From Anas platyrhynchos (lineage: Eukaryota; Chordata; Aves; Anseriformes; Anatidae): a stretch of 64,000 nucleotides of DNA. The notes under the pieces are model-generated. The model was given only the letters and a program-made list of their open reading frames with translations. It was not told where the DNA came from and did no database searches. How positions within the stretch are numbered: the stretch's first letter is position 1; every line of letters starts with the position of its first letter. The stretch is from positions 103,182,501 through 103,246,500 of the forward strand of contig NC_092589.1 in the NCBI RefSeq assembly GCF_047663525.1. The letters are read 5' to 3'. Of this stretch, positions 50,601 through 63,770 are shown piece by piece. The position numbers were made by a program, and so were the translations under genes.

Positions 50601-53600
50601 GTAAGATTTTAGTTTCATTTTTATTGCTCAGTAACTGTTTGGGGATGAGCAGCCTGATGGAGACCAGCTTCTTTTGATGGTGGTTCTCCATGTGCTTAGC
50701 CCTGGAAAGAATAAACCTCTGCGGAGTGCAGATGCTCCATCCATCTCTTGCCAGAGGTGGGTGAAGCTATTGCACGAAGCTATTGAAGCTATTGCATTCA
50801 CATTTTTTCAAGTCAAGGAAGGAAAAAAAAATAATCCTAAAACTGTATGGTCTCTTGAATATCTTTTATTTAAAGCACAGCAGTGCTCATTTGGTGGTGG
50901 AGTTCCTGTATAAGGCTAGCCATCTAAGAGGATTTCAGCTTAAGCTTGTTCTTGTGACCCTGCAGTCAACAGAGGAGGGTCACCATCTTCAAATTTATCT
51001 CCACCCAGAAATACCTGCTATTTGTCTCTGCTGCCCTGTGCTGCTATGTGCACCCCTGTATTTCTCTTGGCCTTCTGTTAAGCAGTAATAAATCTATTCT
51101 TTCTGGGGTTTATCAACTGGGGACAGATGTTTCTACACCCTTCTTTTTCTGGTGTTTAAAGAATGAATCACTATTCTGGTTACGGTGATAACATCTGAAT
51201 GAGCTAGTCTGTGTATGTTAAGCAAGGTAGTTATTTTTAACCTAAAATATATGGCTTAGCTGAGTTATGCCTGTAACCATACCAGCAGTTTCATTAGTCA
51301 ATACTAACTGAAACATAGTAAAAAATACCAAGGGAACAATGCAGTGTGGAATGACCTCTCTTGGATAGCTTGCAATATCTAAAATGGCAAAAACACATAT
51401 GTGTAAGCATCTGAATTGCTCCCAAAATGTAACACCAGCTCTTGTCAGAAACAACATTATCTTCCGGTACTTTTTGTTTACATATATATCCAGACTGCAT
51501 AATCACTGTCATGTTATATAAGTGTTTGTTCCCTACATTTCTAGGGGTCTCAAACATTCAATGCATACTCCCAGTGTTCTTTACTCCTGATAAAGTATGT
51601 CCTTCCACAAACACTGAGAGCCAAGAAGTCTGATAGGTGCTTCATTCAACATTTAAATTAAGCAACATCAGCCTTTGCCGAACATAATATCTCAGTTAGA
51701 GACTCTAAAAGATATAGTTTCTGTATGACACATACTGAAGGAGGCTGCCTTCATTAGACCTTTGTCAACAATACTCTATGTAGTCTGTGTACATGTACAT
51801 CAAGTGTTCACATGCTTTAATATATGAACTTACTGCTTTTTGGATGAGCAAGGGAACACTGTATGTCTAACTAATTCAGCAGATCCATGCAGCAAGGAAG
51901 CTGCCTGTCTAACTCTTTCTCATAACCTGTTAACTACCATTTCAAACTCCTCCAGTTGAACACTTTCTGAAGCCTGCAGTTCACTTCATTCTTTAATTCT
52001 CTTAACTTCTGTTATTATTATGCTGTTCATCTTCAGTACAATTAAGAAACAACCAACACCTTCCAAACCCACCTTCAGCCCTGAGTTACTGCATTGACCA
52101 CTCACAGGCTGGCTATGGTGTTTGGTAAGAGAGGGAGCAACTACGCAATAAATACGAGAGTTAAATACAAACCAACAGAATGCTACAATGTCATTGAAGT
52201 AGTTTATTACATTAGTCAAATTGAATTAATTATATCTTTAATTGATATTTGTACATTTCTGATTACCAGAGCAGGATTAAGAGGAACAAAGAGAAGGCAG
52301 ACACAAGCACAAAGCCTGTAATGGACTGTGCTTTGTACTAATGGTGTTCTATTTACAATCACGAGAAACCTAAATTAAGTTCCATTAAAAAAAAAAAATA
52401 GTGTGTGGGGGATGGAGGTATTTTCTATTTACTTTGACATGCCACAAACCAAGTACAAGATCTACCTTTAGCACTAAAAAAGCCCATTGAGCTCAAGGAA
52501 CTACGCTTAATGCTGACTGTATTTACCACCCTGCTCCTTTCACTCTTCCTCCCCTCACCCCCTGGGTTCTGTGTCTCCATTAAAGCCTGTCCTGATTTGC
52601 AACAGGATGAGAGAAAAGTTTACATCCTACATATTTTTTCAAGCCACGCACAGGAACTGTAATGCAGCAGTGCAGAGGCACTCCAACTAATATACTAATT
52701 GGATGCAGATGTGCTCTGCCTCTTGGAAAAATAAGACCAACTGGATGATCAACAAGAGCCAAATGGGTAATTTCTTTTTAAACAAATTGGTTTTATTAAC
52801 TTAAAACTGCCCATAATCCAACTAGTCTGGCAGAGCTGGGATACTATGAAACCACAAGCAGTGTGTGATACCTGTTATTATCTCATACTACTTTTGGCTG
52901 TGATCTTGCCATTCTGAGTAACGGACTAACATGTAATGCTGAAGTCTCCCTTAAATAAAGGGCAGCATATGTGAGTGTTGCCCCAGGAGCTGGCCAGGAA
53001 ATGAACTGTGATTCAGCCTAAATTCTTTTGTTGCTCCCTATTTTCTTCAGCAGGAACACATTTTTGTGCTCTGCCTGCAGAAAACCCCATTCCCTCCCAC
53101 CCTTGGTGAGCAAAGAAGGGCACTGTCAGAGGAAAGGAAATCATGCCACCCTTGTCCTTAGTGGAGAGGAAGGGTTGTAGTAATCACTTTCAATACTACT
53201 TGCACTACTATCAGCCAGCAAAACACATGGACTACTGAGAACAACATTTTGAAAGTTACCATGGGGGTTTTGGTCTGAGAGAATACAGCCAGGCAGCAAA
53301 TTCTTACATAGCTCACATCACTGACAGCACTGGGGAAAAAGAAGTCTGTGCAAGTCAAGGGACCACAAAGACAAAATGGTCCCACTGAACATGAATCCCT
53401 TGGCCCTACCTAACAACTTTGATTTTTACGAGTGACAGATGATTAAATGAAGGGCCAAAAGCAGCATATTTTGTTAAGTACTTTTTGTCCTTTGAAAAAT
53501 AGAATATCTTTATCCTCCCTCACATCTTTATTTCCATTGAAAAGTAATCCATCCATTAAACGATTCCAATAATTTTATTAGAGACAGGAGCAAAACTGAT

Positions 53601-54329
53601 TGCTAGCCTCAATACTCTTTAGAAACAAAAAAGTTGGTAGAGCCTCTAGTGTAACTACCTATACAGTGAGTGTTACCAGTCCACACCATGTCTCCCTTTA
53701 ACCTTCTGGCATCATTTGATTTCTAAGTCCAACTCATTGGGGGATGGTTTGGTCTAGTTGGCAGCCAGAAAATTTAATTTCAGAGAGTGATTGCAGGTTA
53801 GTGACTGGCATCTAGGAATTATACTGAGAGTCCTTTATTCTCCAGGTCAGTTAGAGCATCTCTTACTTCAACAAATAAATGCGGTATCAATGAAGCATAG
53901 ATATGCATTTTAATCTTGGAGAGAAACAAAAAATACTAGCAGTGGCATCATTCCTACCACTTAAATCAATGAAAGATTAAGAAAACAGAAAAAGTACTAT
54001 GCTACCATGAAAGAGAGAAACCACAGAGATTTGCTGAAAGCAGCAGAAACAAACAAACAAACATAAAACAAACAAACACTTTTGATGTTTCCTGTTACTG
54101 ATTTGAGAGAATACAATATATCTAGAAGTGTCTGTTTTACAAAGATAGCCTTGTACCGGAATAGTGGGATATGAACAGCAGATTTGATTAATTCCATTTG
54201 AGATGATTTCCAGTTCAGATTATTTGATATTGCAATCAATTCAGACATAACTTTTTGTGGTTTTCGTTTAATAAATGTGCTAACTGAAAACTCCATATGG
54301 AGTAAATATCAGTCTAGTGAGACCTGAAT
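47621..54329. other. Gene desert between CR1 and the GGGGAA array
   Basis: AT-rich non-coding DNA with no gene recognised. Simple sequence includes a T run (about 49192-49210), an AT dinucleotide tract (about 49274-49292) and TTTA units (about 49811-49830). Open frames are all under about 105 codons and match nothing I know. Confidence 0.55.
49227..49266 (+). repeat. Perfect 20-bp tandem duplication
   Basis: TTGGTCAGCAGTGGGTTATC occurs twice, head to tail, without mismatch. This points to a recent slippage or duplication event. Confidence 0.95.
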
Positions 54330-54559
54330 GAAAAAAAGGGAAGGGGAAAGAGGGAAGGGGAAGGGAAGGGGAAAGAGGGAAGGGGAAAGAGGGAAGGGGA
54401 AAGAGGGAAGGGGAAAGGGGGAAGGGGAAGGGGAAGGGGAAGGGGAAGGGGAAGGGGAAGGGGAAGGGGAAGGGGAAGGGGAAGGGGAAGGGGAAGGGGA
54501 AGGGGAAGGGGAAGGGGAAGGGGAAGGGGAAGGGGAAGGGGAAGGGGAAGGGGAAGGAA
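54330..54559 (+). repeat. Purine (GGGGAA)n hexanucleotide array
   Basis: Irregular GGGAAGGGGAAAGA units lead into about 140 bp of uninterrupted GGGGAA (about 54418-54557, roughly 23 copies). The + strand is all purine for over 200 bp. The Gly-Glu and Ser-Pro dipeptide open frames on the two strands are by-products of the repeat, not proteins. Confidence 0.97.
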
Positions 54560-55528
54560 GTCTCCTTCCTTCTAGGGACAGGGTTGGGGAAAAAAAAAAA
54601 CAGGGTTGCAAAGTTACATATATTTAAACAAAACAGATGAAACAGTTTTTAATCAAAGAACAGGTGGCAGCCAGGTTGAGGTGTTTAAGTCATATTAGAT
54701 TCAGAAGCAGAGACTACCCTCATGCAAGAGAAATTGCTCCTCACAGGCTGCAGCCATGTTGCAGATCTGCATGCTCTGTGCAAGGTGGTACTAAAAGGAA
54801 ACCAAAAGATCCTGCACTTCAATCCTTACCCTTCAGGTAAATCATCTCATGTAAATAATGCATTTTTCAAGAATTTTCACTAGAAATTTGACCAGGCCCT
54901 TAAAACTATATAATTTGTCTAATGATTGATTGCAGCATACATATAGAAATGTCTTGAGGTAAAGCTTGAAAATATGACCTGCAAACACAGATAACTTATA
55001 CAGACCTGCAAGTTTGAGAATGACAATGAAATAAAATAAAAAATTATCCATTACTAGATTTTGGGAAAAAATATTCAAGTCAATCCTTTTCAAATTTTTC
55101 AATAAATAAATAATAATAATAATAAATACAGTTACATGAAATGATCTAGCTAGTAATTTGCTCCTTATGTCTGGTTCCCCAAGGAATCATTTTTAGCCTC
55201 ATGGAACTGCATGCAGATGTCGATGCTTTTTCTCAGTGGGGCACTCTGGGGTGAGAGAAGGGTCCCTTGCTTGCCTCTTGTATAGAACTGAAGTGATGGT
55301 GGCCACACAAGAACAGGAACTCTCTGGGTGTGTACACACAAGTGGGTAATTTTTATGTTTTTATTTTTTAATGGAAGGCATACACTGGAAACAGCTGTGA
55401 GAATCATATTGTAGGTTTCATTTTCCAAATCTGTGCAGCAGTTATTTTGGCATCCAACAAATCTGGACTTCAATCATATTCTTTTAGCTTTGCTATATTA
55501 GGCAGGCTCTATGGTAGAGGTCTTGAAT
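54560..55528. other. Non-coding interval
   Basis: No gene is recognised. It contains an AAT/AAAT tract at about 55100-55130. Confidence 0.55.
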
Positions 55529-55610
55529 TCACAGGATCAAATCACAGGAAGATTTAACTTGAAAGTGACCTCTGGAGGTCACCTCAGACAGCTTTCTTCT
55601 CTAAAGCAGG
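55529..55610 (-). mobile_element. Decayed CR1 3'-end fragment
   Basis: ATTCACAGGATCAAATCACAGG resembles degenerate CR1 terminal octamers in reverse. It is followed by GTGACCTCTGGAGGTCACCT and then CTAAAGCAGG, in the order found near the CR1 3' end (compare the copy at 47301). It is short and diverged, and is the least certain of the four CR1 copies. Confidence 0.6.
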
Positions 55611-56539
55611 TAAATTTAAAGATTAACAATGTAGTTAGGGTTACATCTTTGTCCTTTAGGGAAGGTGAATTTTCAGTCTCATAAACTCCAACCAGTGGTT
55701 CCCAAATTTTCTGTTCTCAGGGAATTTTGTTTTATTTTTTTTTTTCCTGTATCGTTAACATTTTAGTTTAAATTGCATTTAGTGTAAATTGCATACTTTT
55801 TCAAATCATTGAAGGAATCTGTTAAAGTTCACCAATTACAGTTTTTCAGACCATAAATGATGTGGAGATGGCAATTTGGTAACTTTTGTTTTAACATGGA
55901 TAAGATGGACCATAGTTGCATACATGACTTGAGCCTAAATAAACTTTTACTCTTGTCTGGCATAGTAACAGTTATGTTGTAGACAGTCTTTTTAAGTTCA
56001 TTATGAGAGATTGAAATTAGGTTTTAATATAGTTATGGAACCCGTATCAAATGAAATACAGATCCACTAAGATCCTCAGGAGAAGCATTTCAAAGTGGGT
56101 AACTTCTAAGGCAGGATTTGTTTTTACAGCTTTTGTTCCACAGCACCATAATTAAAAACTGACATGATTAAAAAACCAATCTTTTTAGAGGACTTTGCTT
56201 CTCAGCTGGTAATATCTTCTGTACACGATTTTCAGTTCTGTGTTTAAAGGTTAATTTTGACACTCTTTTTATTCACTACTCTACACTTTTTTTTTATTAT
56301 TATTATTTGTTTTGTTTTGTTTATCATCCAGAAGCCTGCTCTGGTATTATTTCTGCAGACGGTTATACAATTCTGACACACTAAGCTCCAGCTAGTCAAA
56401 TACTTCATTTCTGTCCTGACTATATTTGTCTGTGGCTTAGAGGCTGTGGAACAGTTTGAAATTATGTAGGTATCATCCCAGATCTGGATGAATTTTAAGC
56501 AAATCAGTTCTGAAAAGGATCACAGTGAAATAAGTGAAT

Positions 56540-57010
56540 AGAATTTATCTTGATTTCATGTAAATAGCTTTAATAACTGTAATATGAAGGCTTGCATTGC
56601 AGTACAACAAGCTGGTATGTACAAACCCAAACCAGATGCCCTGCCGGGCTCTGACCAGCCGGCTGGTTTTATTAGTCTTGCCACTCACTGGAGAAAGCAC
56701 TGATTCTGTCAGTGTTTGGGTAATAGCTCTGCCCTGGGATCTGCTGGAGCTGTTGCACATCCATCTGGCAAAAGACGTAGGGATGCACGAGAGTTCCAAC
56801 CTCGTGAGCTGTGTAAATACAGAGCAGCAGCGTGTGCTGACGCCAAAGGCAGGCATTGGCAATGCTGCTCTCCCGGGCAGCTGCTGTGTGCACAGGAGGC
56901 AGTGCTGACACGGGCTGCGCAGCCGCACGGCATCGTGTGTGCCGGCCATCCTCTCTGGGGGCGAGTGGCTGCTCTTCCTGCAAGCTGGAGAGACTTCAGT
57001 ATAAATGAAA
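56540..57010. other. GC-richer patch with clustered CpG, unidentified
   Basis: This patch stands out from its AT-rich surroundings and has a local CpG cluster at about 56855-56970. Overlapping open frames of roughly 100-134 codons exist on both strands, none resembling a known protein, which points to composition rather than coding. It could be a small orphan CpG island, an enhancer or a non-coding RNA exon. Confidence 0.45.
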
Positions 57011-60000
57011 AGACTAAACCCCTGAATGCAGAAACAGCAGCTGCCAATTTATTTTGTTTGGAGCAGTATTCACATCACACGTTCAAGTATGCACAGAGTG
57101 TATTAAAATAGCTATCTAGAAATACAGGTGAGTAAAATATAAGGTGAACTTAAGAATTATTGAGTTTCTACTGCTTCTCAGTTCATACAGTGTGGAATAT
57201 ACTAGTGGAAAGTAAGCTATCATATCAATTAAGAGCAAATTAATGGGGCTGGTAGTAAGAACAGAATGACAAAAACAATGCGTTTTTTACAACTAGATAA
57301 CACATCTAAGTCCATTTCCTTACATATCATAATGACAGTTAAAATCTATTACTTCACTGTAGTAAAATGAAAAAATAACAGATGTTGTAAAGATGTTCAT
57401 GTTCTGAAGATTAGGAGTTAGAAATTAGAGGAGAAGAAGTAACTCGGAGTAATTGCTGGGGGAAGGTGCAAGCAAAATGCAGTTTGGAATGATTACCTAT
57501 CTCTGAGGGGGAGTTTCAGCAGTGTTATGGTAGCTGTAAGCTTTCTGAACTTCCTTAGAAGTTTCAAAAGTATCTGCAAAGGACCCAGTTCAAAGGAGCT
57601 CACCTGTATCAGAAACCTGCAGTAGTAGTTAAGGTAGACATAATCATGAGGTCAGTGGACAGCAGACCACATGACCTTTTAAATTTAGGAGTGGTGCTAA
57701 AACCAAAAATTAGTTTAGGTTTTATCATCAGGCCATTTCAATATTTGTGTCGTATAATCATCTTTCCAAAATCTCTGGAGAACTGTAGAGATAGATATCA
57801 AGCTGACTTGTGACAAGGACAATGCTTTAACTCTGTATCAATATATGAAAGCACTACATTATATCTATCTATCTATCTCTACATATATGTATAAAGGCAA
57901 ATCAGAATTAAAACAGATGACAGGAACATCATGGTTTTGCTTGAGAATGGGAAATGGGAAATATTCAGAGCAGTACTCTCCTTTCTGCATGGTCTTATTT
58001 GGTTCTAAAAACTTCACAGGAATGTAGAAAGTATCTGGAAAGGCATCCTGGGTGAAGCTAAATGATTTCCACTCTTATTCTTTTTCAATGTTAGAAAAAA
58101 CAATCGAAACAACAACAACAACAAAAGTAGTGATCAAAGCCTGTATTTCTATACTGTTCAACTACGACTTGATAAAGGAGAGGTGATGTTACAACTGTCA
58201 CTCTTTTGGTGCTCAGTCATATACAGTAATGAGACTGACATAACTTGAGACAGTCATTTGGTGACTGGTAGTCACTGTCTCCTCAGCATAAACACTTCCT
58301 GCTTTACCATTACTTCTATACAAAGTAGGGAGAAAAGCACATGCAGGAACTTTTGACAAATGTAAGCTCTTCTTCTTTATATTCTTTTCAGAGGATGATG
58401 CACTTGGCTGCTCCTGGAAAATTCATGAATCATGGTTTCCAAGGTATTTGTCATGGTTCCTATTTTAACAAATCTAGACGGACAACTGGTAATAAATTAT
58501 GCAGAAAATTTATCCACTTTTTCCTATTTTAGAAATCAGCTTCAAGACATCTGCAAGAGTTATGAATTTATTCATTGTCCATAATTGCTTAATTCTTGGG
58601 GTTAATAAAAATTGGCCTAAAGATTGTTTGCAATCTATCCAGTGTAAATATTTACTTGTCATAGGCCTTGTCTTCCAATTGTTTTATTTGACCGGGCATT
58701 TGCAACCTGAGAGAGGTGTGTACCACTGCAACCATGTAAGCTGGCTGTACCAGTTAGTCACTTCACAACAATTTACTCGAATGAGTAAGCTCTGTGACTT
58801 TGTGAGTGTTAATCTAAGCTTTATAAATGGGAAAAGTTCCTGGAGGGCCCTTCAGTCTTCCAGGGAAAGAGTGAGTAAGCACAATGGGAAAGGAAAACTG
58901 CCAGAAATAAGGAGAGCATGTTGAAAAATTTAAGTCTTTTCTTCTTCTGTACAAGGACTATTACTATATGTGTCCATATGCATATCCATACTTAAAAATA
59001 TCTGGATTCCTTTGCAACTAAGAGGGAGAAGGGTATAAACCATATGTATTGGCTGTCCAACAAGCTTACATCTATATGTGAATATACATGTGTGGTCCTG
59101 GCTGTGACTGATGTCATCGTGTGTCTGTACGAATGCCTGCCAGGTACACTGGGAACAAGTCCATCCCCTGCTGTACTAATAACACTATCCCTTTTAAGCA
59201 CAGCTCTAGCCAGCTTCAGGGAGCTTGGAAGGTTTTTTTATGGGAAGTCTTTCATGATATGATCAGTTATGTGCATGCTGCAAAACTATTTATGAATAAT
59301 GTACATAATCCCCTTTTCACCCTTATAAAATAAAAGAAACAGCATTTGAAAACTCTTGATTTTCTTCTGAAGCTTCTTCACTGCCCCCAAAGCTTCCTCT
59401 ATTGGCCTTCTCGTAGGAAAACAATGCAAGCACTCTCTAGGTGGCTTTTGGATTATTTTGCCTACATGCTCTCTGGATGCATTGTTCTGTCCTGAGCTTC
59501 TGCAGACATCCTATGAAAAGTTCATCCACTCCCAGAAATGTATCTGGTTTTAACCAGTCTCTTGTACTGGGTACAAGTGTGGGGTACAAACTACTGTTTT
59601 CTCATCTATTTAATTTCCCAAAATAAAGCCAATTACTTTTTATTTATTTATTTTTTTTTTTTTTTTTTTATTATTATTATTCCTCCTCAATTAAGGATAA
59701 CTGTTATTCTCTTCACTTTCAATATTTCATCCATTCAATATTTCATCCAGTTTGTGCCATAGCAAAAAAGAACTTGAAATGTTAAGGGCTGAAAGGCATC
59801 TCTACGCATTAATTTTCCTCTCCATGATAAGGAAAGGGCTAGTTTTCATGGCGATATCACTACCATGGCTAATCTCTATGAACTTTGGCTTTGCAATGTT
59901 GGCAAACTACGCCGAACAGAAACACATTTGGGATTTTTAGACAAGATGAAAAAGAAACTAAGATATCAGTGACTGAAATACAGTAATTAAATACAAAGGA

Positions 60001-62720
60001 TTTTGCAGTTCCAGAGAGCTCAAGAGAAGGTCTGACTACCTGCAGCAACAGAGCTTCATTTTTGGTTCAATCAGTTGTTTTTATCTATGGTTAGGGTATG
60101 ATGCTGTTGCTGATGGAACTTCTGCCAGACTGCCAGTTTTTCTACCACCTGTTTCAGATTAAATAAGTTTTCTCAGTGGTAAAGATAGAAAGTAGTAGAA
60201 GTTTTGAACACCAGTGGAGCTACAATCCTACAGTTGGCACTCTTGTTTTGAAATATTTTGTCACATATTCTGTGGGAATTTTCCCACAGAACTTTTTTTA
60301 TTATTTTCAGAAGATAGTTATTTTGCCAGAACTTATCCTTTCATCCAGTGAGTTTGCCATCCTAGAGAAAATAATAATGTAAGATCACTCATTAAAGCTG
60401 TTATTCATTTCTAGCTGTGACTAAAAATTGATTCTTTCAAGGAAGTTTTCCCACTCCCCATACCAAAAGGATGTATATAGCTACTGTTTGTATACAAAAA
60501 TTTCCCCAAACATCTTCTCTTTCCCTCCCTCCAGAGTTCTTCTTGCATATGTTTTTAACATGTTCTGCTTTGGAAAATTTGTGTCCTACCCTTGCTTCCC
60601 TGTCTTCTCATCAATTTGCTAATACACATGAATGCTTCGAACCCCACCCAGGAAAGCAGACGAGTCAATTGCAGAGCAATAAAAACATCACTGGAAACGA
60701 ACCAAAAGTCTAACTCCTCTGCAACTGAAGAGCCTCAGACAAACTGAGGGTAAAGAGTTTTAACTTGGTCCCTTGCCAAACAAACTATACCTCTGTGAGA
60801 AATCAGAGCAGTCAAGAAATGAGCAGAACACTGTAAACCATGTAAATTTTAGAATAAAAAAGAGGAATCCTCCCACTTTCCAGAAACCTTCCCTAATTTC
60901 TCTCTCTACCTTTTAATTCTGCTGGCCTATTTACATTGCCAAAACCGACAATTATTTTCTTGTGCTTTTCTACTAATTTTTGCTGTGGTGGGAAAGACGT
61001 ATTTTGTTGCTCTTAGTCCAAATCATGAATTACAAAGTTTTTGTTTATGAATGAATCAGTGTTTGTTTTTCTTAAAAACAAAACAAACCAAACAAAAACA
61101 TTGTTATTCTCTGTTTTGTTGTTGTTGTTTTCTTGCTTGTTAGCTTTAAGAGCATGTCAAATGAGGAAAAGGCTGACAGGTTAAATAGCAAAATAATTTA
61201 AAAAAAGACATAAAATAAAATAAAGTAAAATGAATAAAAATAAATAAATAAAAATACTGTGAGCAAAAAAGAAATCCCTTTAAAGAGGGACAGCAGACAT
61301 GGTAATAAGCAGTTTTGTCTTTCCTTAGCTGAGTTATAGCCCCAGGATTTCCTTGCAAGACCAGGGTGACTGTGATACTTAGTATCATAAAATTAATGTT
61401 TAAGGATGGAGAAAGGCCATATGGCTCATCTAGATTCATTCACATTTTTATCTAGCTTTGATACCTTGTAATATTTTTATCCCTAAGCGCTTGTATATCT
61501 ATTTTTTTCCCAGTATGTTCCTGAATAAAACATATACTGCTACTTTTGGTACTAAGAGATTACCCAGCACAGAAACAAGTGAACTCCCTTAGCGTATGCT
61601 TATTTCATTTGCCTAAGTTTGTGCATTCTATAAATTATTCAGAGAAGTGATATTACTGGATCAACAACAGCTCTGGTTCATCAGGTCATATTAAAAATCT
61701 TGGACCATTAGGTTGGTAAGGTGCCAAAGTATAACAGAGATAGAGAATTTACTATGTAGGTTTTCAGAATAATCCTTCTCTACATTGAATCAAAGTCCAT
61801 TTGTGAGATATTTTGTATGAAACATAATTGTCAGTGCAGCTTCATCCCTGAAGTCTGGGAAATGAAATCTGGGACCTCTGGGAATGCAATGTTTAAATGG
61901 GCGATTTTCCTGTCATCCCCCCTCTCACTGCTCGGAAGATGATTGCAATCAGGAGCTCCATGCAGGCAGCCATTTTGTGTGTTATCTGTTCACTTCCCCC
62001 ATGCTTTCAAAGTGCTCCAGGAGTATTTTTTGCTGAAGATTTTCCAATCACCTTCTTCTTCCTTTTACTGGTCTGTGTAGAAAATATCTATAATGGGGTG
62101 CAATTGAGAGATCCTGATTGTCCCTCCATTCAGTTGCCTAGGAAACAGACTTGTGGATATCCAGCTTTTTCCTTCATTACTGAAGATGCCATTTACAGTT
62201 GATTTCCTCCTATGTCTCCTTTGCTGTGTGCACCACTGAAAAGGAAAGGGCAGAATAAAGCTTGTTCTATTGTTTTGTTCGCTGGTTTAAGGTGTTACTT
62301 GTTTGGAGAACATTCAGGGCATAAAGTCTGAATATACTGATCATGACTGATACCTATGCCATGGATATTATATAATCAATTATTCCTGTGAAAAATTACT
62401 GTGGTTTAAATTAATCTGAAATTCAAATTGAAAAACAAAGGTACAACTGAGAGAAAATTTGATACGTTCTACTCATTTTCATGTCTGCTTCTATCTATAT
62501 GCTGAAACGGAGAAAACCATTAATTTTTAGGCTGGATCATAGCATAGTCTGATGAGAATGGATTTTAATCAGTCTAAGGACTTTAACCCAAAAAAAAATT
62601 ATATTTGACATCTGTCTGTGAAAAAGTGTAAATGGTGAGTCACTGTACTATTTAAGTGCAGTAGAAATTTATTCTCAGCAAAAGATGTAAATCACAAAGA
62701 CCTCCAGGTATTCATTTAGA

Positions 62721-62920
62721 TGTGTTTTTTTTTTTTTTTTTCCTTCTCTCTGCTTCATTCTCTTTATTCTTTTCCTTTGTTCTTTCTTATTATTTCAGCT
62801 CCTTCCTCTCATCCATCACTTTTATCTTTTCCCCTTTATCTTTATCTGTCCCTTTTACTATTTACTTTCTTTTGCCTCTATTTTTCTCTTTTACTGTGCC
62901 TTCCTAGTCCCCCCTTCTCC

Positions 62921-62959
<39 letters not shown>

Positions 62960-62960
62960 C
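62721..62960 (+). repeat. Polypyrimidine tract ending in a 36-base T run
   Basis: About 240 bp are almost wholly C and T on the + strand, opening with a T run and ending with C-rich sequence and 36 T (62924-62959). The Phe/Leu/Ser-rich open frames are by-products of the composition. Confidence 0.9.
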
Positions 62961-63623
62961 TCACCTCCCAGGAAGCATCTCTCACCTGTCCCCTTATAGA
63001 GATATAACGTATTTGGTTTCAAAGTCATTTCCTGCCCACTCTGGTCTGAAAACTATTAATACCAGTAATTAAGAATAATGAAGATCTGAGTAACAGTAGA
63101 GAAAGCTCTTTATAGGTTGGAAAGGGACTCAAAAACATCAGACATTTCTTTATCAACTTATATTTGTGTCCATCCCTTATTTTGCAACCTATCTTGGGGA
63201 GATCTGGAAGACCACCAGCACTTTTCTCCTGGCAACCTCCTTCACCGTCAGACCTCTTTCCCTGTATAATTCCCTCCTTCACTGCCTTCACAGTCTTCAC
63301 TGCCCTCACAATGTATTATTTTTCTGCCTCATTCTCTCTACCCTCCATTTTCTTGAGACTGCTTTTATCCCTGATTGTAACGCCATCCCTCTGACTCTGG
63401 GATGACTGCAGAGTCACCCTGGACCTGCTTTTTTTTCTTTCGGCGTTGTTTTTCAGTATTTTTTCCCCTCTTTATTTTTATTTTTTTTTTCCTGTGTGTG
63501 TGCAGTTTTTTTCCTGCTGCTTCTAAGCAACTTGGCTTGGCCTGCCTCATTTTAGCATAATCAGCCACCCCAAACTTCAACAAAGGAGGTAGAGTTGTAG
63601 AGTTGGACAGAAGTTGAACATTT

Positions 63624-63699
63624 GAAAAGAAAAGAAAAGAAAAGAAAAGAAAAGAAAAGAAAAGAAAAGAAAAGAAAAGAAAAGAAAAGAAAAGAAAAG

Positions 63700-63731
<32 letters not shown>

Positions 63732-63770
63732 GAAAAGAAAAGAAAAGAAAAGAAAAGAAAAGAAAAGAAA
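63624..63770 (+). repeat. (AAAAG)n pentanucleotide array
   Basis: About 28 AAAAG units, interrupted once by an A run at about 63701-63711. The minus-strand Phe/Leu/Ser open frames across it are by-products of the repeat. Confidence 0.97.

Larger units (their letters stand above)
55611..63623. other. Gene desert, distal part
   Basis: AT-rich non-coding DNA apart from a GC-rich patch at 56540-57010 and a pyrimidine-rich tract at 62721-62960, listed separately. A TATC tetramer run lies at about 57861-57880 and T-rich runs at about 59644-59681. No open frame resembles a known protein, and I saw no RNA gene. Confidence 0.55.

Noticed and set aside
54309..54627. Gly-Glu and Ser-Pro dipeptide-repeat proteins on opposite strands
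   Set aside because: They are direct translations of the GGGGAA array and have no unique sequence.
55693..55706. CAGTGGTTCCCAAA resembling the terminal repeat of Charlie-type hAT transposons
   Set aside because: No matching inverted end and no 8-bp target duplication were found within several hundred bases, so one 14-base match is not enough.
61709..61735. TTAGGTTGGTAAGGTGCCAA, similar to a mariner terminal repeat
   Set aside because: Only the first ten bases match, and no opposing end or TA duplication was seen.
63108..63150. GGTTGGAAAGGGACTC, possible CR1 3'-end remnant
   Set aside because: Adjacent sequence does not continue the CR1 pattern and no terminal octamer is present.
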